This document shows, one piece after another, positions 60,522-64,000 of a stretch of 64,000 nucleotides of DNA. Origin of the DNA: JAJFKB01 sp965230515. GTDB taxonomy: Bacteria > Pseudomonadota > Gammaproteobacteria > Pseudomonadales > IMCC2047. The position numbers and the translations under genes were made by a program. The notes beneath the pieces are model-generated. The model saw only the letters and a program-made list of their open reading frames with translations, had not been told where the DNA came from and ran no database searches. Location of the stretch: the NCBI GenBank assembly GCA_965230515.1, contig OZ246007.1, positions 2,542,001 to 2,606,000 of the forward strand, in the 5' to 3' direction. Numbering within the stretch: position 1 is the stretch's first letter; every line of letters starts with the position of its first letter.

Positions 60522-61751
60522 ATGTCTGAACAACAATCTCTCAAACGTGTTATTGGACTCCCGCTGATCACGCTCTATGGTATCGGTACCATTGTTGGTG
60601 CGGGGATCTATGTGCTGATCAGCAAGGTGGCGGCAACCAGCGGCTATCATGCGCCAATCTCTTTTCTGGTATCTGCCATTGTGGTTGCCTTTACCGCGCT
60701 CTCCTACGCAGAACTATCCAGCCGGTTTCCGCGCAGTGCTGGAGAAGCTTTTTATGTCAGTGAAGCGTTTTCCCTAAGTTGGTTATCCCAATTTGTCGGT
60801 CTGGCAGTTGTAGCGACGGGGATTGTCTCGGCAGCGACTATCACGCGGGGGTTTGTTGGCTACTTTAGTCTTTTTGTGGCCATGGATGGTTGGCTGATCA
60901 TGTTGATGCTGGTGACCGGAATTGCATTGTTGGCTATATGGGGCGTTGCGGAATCGTTGAGAGCCGCTGCAATCATTACCTGTATTGAGGTGGCTGGTAT
61001 TTTTATTGTATTGGCCTCCACCCAGCAGCATTGGACAACTCCGCCATCAGACTGGGCACTCTATATTCCGGAATTTAACCTGTCGACCTGGACGCCGATT
61101 GGTCTGGGAGCATTTTTAGCTTTTTTTGCGTTTATCGGTTTTGAAGACATGGTCAATATGGCGGAGGAGGTCAAAGAGGTACGTAGCACCCTTCCAAAAG
61201 CAATTATTCTGGCACTGGTGGTTACTACGATACTCTATATGCTGGTAGCCTGGGCAGCGGTGCGCGCACTTCCCATGGATAAGTTGATGCAATCTGAAGC
61301 GCCGTTTGCGGACCTGGTTGCGGATAGTCAGTGGATGCCGGTGTGGGGTATTACCTTGATAAGTCTGCTGGCGATTAGCAATGGTGCGCTGATACAGGTG
61401 ATTATGGGGGCCAGAGTGCTTTACGGTATGGCCTGTCAGCGTTTAATGCCCCACTGGCTGAGCCGAATCAACAGGCAAACACGAACACCGGTCAATGCAA
61501 CCGCTGTGGTCGCGATGATTGTATTGCTATTTGCATGGCTGTTGCCGCTGGAACAACTGGCCAAGGTGACCAGTTTTATTATTATCTGTGTTTTTGCGAT
61601 GGTTAACCTGTCGTTGCTGCGAATTAAAATTAGGGACAGGAAATCGACATCAGATGACGATACTGTGGTAATTCGCTATCCTTTCGTCGTACCCCTGTTG
61701 GGATTGCTTTTAACTTGTGCGCTGTTAAGTGTTCAGCTTTTGGGAGAATAG
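60522..61751 (+). CDS. APC-family amino acid permease
   Basis: Inner-membrane amino acid/polyamine carrier of the APC superfamily. Twelve or so hydrophobic helices; TM1 has the substrate-binding break GIGTIVGAGIYVLI; TM2 region SFLVSAIVVAFTALSYAELSSRFP; TM6 has FAFIGFEDMVNMAEEVK; TM8 region includes SNGALIQVIMGARVLYGMA. It has 409 residues, on the short side. The specific substrate cannot be stated. It lies 5 bases before folA. Confidence 0.88.
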   Translation: MSEQQSLKRVIGLPLITLYGIGTIVGAGIYVLISKVAATSGYHAPISFLVSAIVVAFTALSYAELSSRFPRSAGEAFYVSEAFSLSWLSQFVGLAVVATGIVSAATITRGFVGYFSLFVAMDGWLIMLMLVTGIALLAIWGVAESLRAAAIITCIEVAGIFIVLASTQQHWTTPPSDWALYIPEFNLSTWTPIGLGAFLAFFAFIGFEDMVNMAEEVKEVRSTLPKAIILALVVTTILYMLVAWAAVRALPMDKLMQSEAPFADLVADSQWMPVWGITLISLLAISNGALIQVIMGARVLYGMACQRLMPHWLSRINRQTRTPVNATAVVAMIVLLFAWLLPLEQLAKVTSFIIICVFAMVNLSLLRIKIRDRKSTSDDDTVVIRYPFVVPLLGLLLTCALLSVQLLGE

Positions 61752-61756
61752 AAGAA

Positions 61757-62260
61757 GTGAGATTGGCTCTAATTGTGGCAATGTCTGAAAATCGGGTAAT
61801 CGGCGTGAACAATAATTTACCCTGGTATTTGCCTGAAGACCTCAAATATTTCAAGTCAATCACCATGGGCAAGCCCATTATTATGGGGCGTAAAACCTTT
61901 GATTCCATTGGCAAGCCGTTACCGGGAAGAACCAATATCGTGGTCAGTCGTAATCCCGGTACTGAGTTAGACGGCTGCAGTGTTGTTCCGACTTTAGAGG
62001 AAGCGGTAGAGCTCTCCGAAAATATCGGTTTGATTGACGGCGCCAGCGAAGCGATTGTGATTGGCGGCGCCCAGATTTATGAACTGTCGCTGCCTCTGGT
62101 GGATCGAATTTACCTGACGGAAGTGCATGCCGAGGTGCATGGTGATAGCTATTTCCCCGCTTTTGATCGTGGCGATTGGCAGGAGGTAGGGCGTGAGACT
62201 TTTTATGCCGAAGATGAAAATCCCTATGACTATAGCTTTGTCGTTCTAGATCGGCTTTGA
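61757..62260 (+). CDS. folA: Dihydrofolate reductase
   Basis: Reduces dihydrofolate with NADPH; partner of ThyA. Motifs: VAMSENRVIGVNNNLPWYLPEDLKYF (Met20-type loop, catalytic acid in PED), MGRKTFDSIGKPLPGR (NADPH), and VIGGAQIYELSLPLVDRIYLTEV. It has 167 residues. The start is GTG at 61757 with GGGAG 10 bases upstream; the frame is open further upstream into the permease gene but without family sequence. The folA gene follows the permease by 5 bases. Confidence 0.95.
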   Translation: MRLALIVAMSENRVIGVNNNLPWYLPEDLKYFKSITMGKPIIMGRKTFDSIGKPLPGRTNIVVSRNPGTELDGCSVVPTLEEAVELSENIGLIDGASEAIVIGGAQIYELSLPLVDRIYLTEVHAEVHGDSYFPAFDRGDWQEVGRETFYAEDENPYDYSFVVLDRL

Positions 62261-62370
62261 GTCCCCTGCTGAGCGGTTGAAGTAGACTGAACATTAGTGG
62301 TTGAAGACTGTCTCAGGCTGAGAGGCAAGGAAACATGGGCCTGTTGAAGCGCAACAACAAGGGAGTTGCA

Positions 62371-62901
62371 ATGAAATTTCTTAAGTATCTGTTCTCGATT
62401 ATCACTGTTGTTGTGGTAATTGGTTTACTGCTGCCGTCACATACCCACGTAGAGCGGTCAGTGATAATTCAGGCGCCAGCGAACGCTGTTTTTCCTTATA
62501 TCAATAACTTTAGCCAATTTAACAAATGGTCCCCCTGGGCCCGCAAGGATCCCAATACGACCTATGAATTTTCTGGCCCCGAGTCGGGTGTTAACAGTGA
62601 GATGAGTTGGCAGAGTGAGCACCCTGAGGTGGGGATCGGGTCGCAAAAAATTATTGCCTCAAGGCCCTATCAATCTGTCCAGGTTTTTCTCGATTTCGGG
62701 GGAAAAGGGGAGGCGCAGGCAAGCTACCAATTGGAACAGGTCAGTAGCGGAACCAAAATAACCTGGTCATTGGATATGGATCATGGGTGGGACCTGTTAG
62801 GCCGAATTTTCGGGCTGATGATGGATGGTATGGTGGGGCCCGATTATGAAGCGGGCTTGAGTAACCTTAAGCAAGTTGCGGAAGCAGATACGGCAGGGTA
62901 A
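62371..62901 (+). CDS. SRPBCC (START-like) membrane-anchored protein
   Basis: Polyketide-cyclase/START-like hydrophobic-cavity protein. An N-terminal signal anchor (about 3-22, FLKYLFSIITVVVVIGLLLP) is followed by HVERSVIIQAPANAVFPYINNF and FNKWSPWA, the SRPBCC hallmarks, and a C-terminal helix (YEAGLSNLKQVAE). It has 176 residues. The start is ATG at 62371 with AAGGGAG upstream; an in-frame ATG at 62335, with its own AAGGA, would add twelve residues. Ligand and role unknown. Confidence 0.82.
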   Translation: MKFLKYLFSIITVVVVIGLLLPSHTHVERSVIIQAPANAVFPYINNFSQFNKWSPWARKDPNTTYEFSGPESGVNSEMSWQSEHPEVGIGSQKIIASRPYQSVQVFLDFGGKGEAQASYQLEQVSSGTKITWSLDMDHGWDLLGRIFGLMMDGMVGPDYEAGLSNLKQVAEADTAG

Positions 62902-62980
62902 CCTGACTGTTTCGGCAAATGTGTCAAATTCAGCAATCGCTGATATCGAAAGTAAATATGAATAAAAAGGATGAATTCAA

Positions 62981-63376
62981 ATGAAAAAACTGTTTTTGTT
63001 AATTGCCCTGCTGCCATTAATGCCAGCGCTTGGTATTGCCCAGCAACCGACTGGAATGAGTCAGGAACAGATGATGCAGATGATGCAAAACGCCCAGCGT
63101 ATGCAGGAGTGTATGTCCCGGGTTAACCAGCAGGCCTTGATGGAGATCGGTCAGCGAGCCAAAGGGATGGAGTCTGAAGTGAAGGCGCTTTGCCAGGCTG
63201 GCAAGCGAAGGCAGGCTGAAAAGACGGCGATCGCTTTTGGTCTGGAAATCTCGAACGATGAGAATGTGAAAATGGCCAGGGAGTGTGGTGAAATGATGCG
63301 CGGTAGCATGCCCGATATGAAATACCCCACCAGCGAAGAGGATTTTAAGGATCGCAATATTTGCGATGGTTATTAA
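62981..63376 (+). CDS. Exported Met-rich protein of unknown function
   Basis: I do not recognise this family. A clear signal peptide (about 1-20, ending ALGIA) precedes a helical mature protein rich in Met and Gln (MSQEQMMQMMQN and further). Four cysteines are at about 45, 71, 107 and 128, suggesting two disulfides in the periplasm. It has 131 residues, with an AAGGATG-type ribosome site. Met-rich plus Cys could mean metal binding, or just a helical chaperone-like surface; neither is shown. Confidence 0.65.
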   Translation: MKKLFLLIALLPLMPALGIAQQPTGMSQEQMMQMMQNAQRMQECMSRVNQQALMEIGQRAKGMESEVKALCQAGKRRQAEKTAIAFGLEISNDENVKMARECGEMMRGSMPDMKYPTSEEDFKDRNICDGY

Positions 63377-63411
63377 CATCGGAATCCGTTGGGCATCAGT
63401 GAAGGTGATGA

Positions 63412-64000
63412 GTGCGTAGCATTCAATCCATTGTCGTGCTGACAGGAGCCGGGGTGTCTGCTGAATCCGGCATCAAGACCTTTCGGGATGCCGATGGTCT
63501 TTGGGAGCAGCATCGAATTGAGGATGTAGCGTCTCCTGAAGGTTTCGCGGCAAACCCCGAGTTGGTTCATAACTTTTATAACCTGCGTCGCCGGCAATTG
63601 GTTAACGATGTAGAACCCAATTCAGCTCATCTGGCACTGGCTGAACTGGAGAACCGTTTTAACGGAAGTTACCTGCTGGTTACGCAGAATATTGATGATC
63701 TCCATGAGCGAGCGGGATCCGAAAAAGTGCTCCATATGCACGGAGAGCTGTTAAAAATCCGTTGTCAGATCAGTGGCAAGGTTTACCCGTGGCGGGAAGA
63801 TTTGACCGTACAGGAGCAATGTGATTGTTGTGGAAAACAGGGGCAATTGCGACCTCATGTGGTCTGGTTTGGTGAGATGCCGCTGGAGATGGAGCGAATT
63901 AATCAAGCCCTGTCAGAAGCGGATCTGTTTGTCGCTATCGGAACCTCGGGCAACGTTTACCCTGCAGCAGGATTTGTATCGGTGGCGGCACGGTCGGGTG
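63412..64000 (+). CDS. cobB: NAD-dependent protein deacylase, sirtuin CobB (3' end outside window)
   Basis: Removes acetyl and succinyl groups from lysines using NAD. Rossmann motif TGAGVSAESGIKTFRDADGLW, TQNIDDLHERAGS, catalytic His in HMHGEL, a Cys cluster QCDCCG and RPHVVWFGEMP. The segment FYNLRRRQL holds the Tyr/Arg pair of desuccinylase (SIRT5-like) sirtuins, as in E. coli CobB. The start is GTG with AAGG 7-8 bases upstream. The frame is open to the last base, so about 196 of roughly 230-280 residues are seen. Confidence 0.93.
   Translation, partial: MRSIQSIVVLTGAGVSAESGIKTFRDADGLWEQHRIEDVASPEGFAANPELVHNFYNLRRRQLVNDVEPNSAHLALAELENRFNGSYLLVTQNIDDLHERAGSEKVLHMHGELLKIRCQISGKVYPWREDLTVQEQCDCCGKQGQLRPHVVWFGEMPLEMERINQALSEADLFVAIGTSGNVYPAAGFVSVAARSG

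Noticed and set aside
1..64000. CRISPR arrays, tRNA or rRNA genes, prophage or intact insertion sequences
   Set aside because: None seen: spacers are short, no regular direct-repeat array, no cloverleaf or transposase-like product was recognised.

Overview
The window is a continuous stretch of gammaproteobacterial core chromosome. Coding density is high, base composition is moderate, and there is no rRNA, tRNA, CRISPR array or intact transposon. Gene orders such as pilOPQ-aroK-aroB-damX, nrdR-ribD-ribE-ribH-nusB-thiL-pgpA, dxs-ispA-xseB next to pomAB, tolC/nudF-yqiB-yqiA-parE and rppH-ptsP-lgt-thyA recall aquatic Gammaproteobacteria related to Pseudomonas, Vibrio and Cellvibrio-type genera. 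Type IV pili, a sodium-type flagellar stator and several c-di-GMP receptor-like proteins suggest a motile, surface-colonising, probably marine bacterium. The genus cannot be named from the sequence alone.

Layout. 1-3.3 kb: end of the type IV pilus alignment/secretin operon (pilO partial, pilP, pilQ), running into shikimate genes aroK and aroB. 5-9.2 kb: a DamX-like SPOR ATPase, hemE, radA. 9.3-11 kb: ettA, convergent to radA across a palindrome-rich spacer. 11.2-17.5 kb: nrdR and the riboflavin cluster with nusB, thiL, pgpA, an inserted retropepsin-like protease and ribA; no ribB/ribBA is present. 17.5-21.3 kb (minus): dxs, a small membrane ORF, ispA, xseB. 21.5-23.9 kb: pomA, pomB and a PilZ gene. 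24-30 kb: envelope genes msbA, hldE, waaA and tolC.

30.2-39.2 kb: an ArsC-NudF fusion gene preceded by a long inverted repeat, then yqiB, yqiA, parE, parC, serB and an MscS channel, closed by a strong bidirectional terminator. 39.2-43.2 kb (minus): a FimX-like degenerate GGDEF/EAL protein and a 605-residue protein with a PilZ-like motif. 43.5-46.1 kb: the complete EF-P beta-lysylation set epmB, efp, epmA. 46.1-49.5 kb: psd, rhodanese, sfsA, and a voltage-gated channel with an unusually acidic selectivity filter. 49.5-53.7 kb (minus): a Rieske protein, a dicarboxylate-type symporter, an orphan solute-binding protein, a DUF3047 protein and a HAD phosphatase. 54-64 kb: rppH, ptsP, a TSUP permease, lgt, thyA, a PilZ protein, a DUF2238 membrane protein, an amino-acid permease, folA, an SRPBCC protein, a Met-rich exported protein and a truncated sirtuin.

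Most genes are housekeeping. The parts most worth a second look are the ArsC-NudF fusion, the dispersed inverted repeat (full at 30.2 kb, half copy at 59.8 kb), the channel with a TFEDWTD filter, the FimX/PilZ-like c-di-GMP pair, and the symporter with a neighbouring orphan binding protein. I found no clearly new defence or mobile system. Product names come from motif recognition and remembered family sequences; no database search was run.
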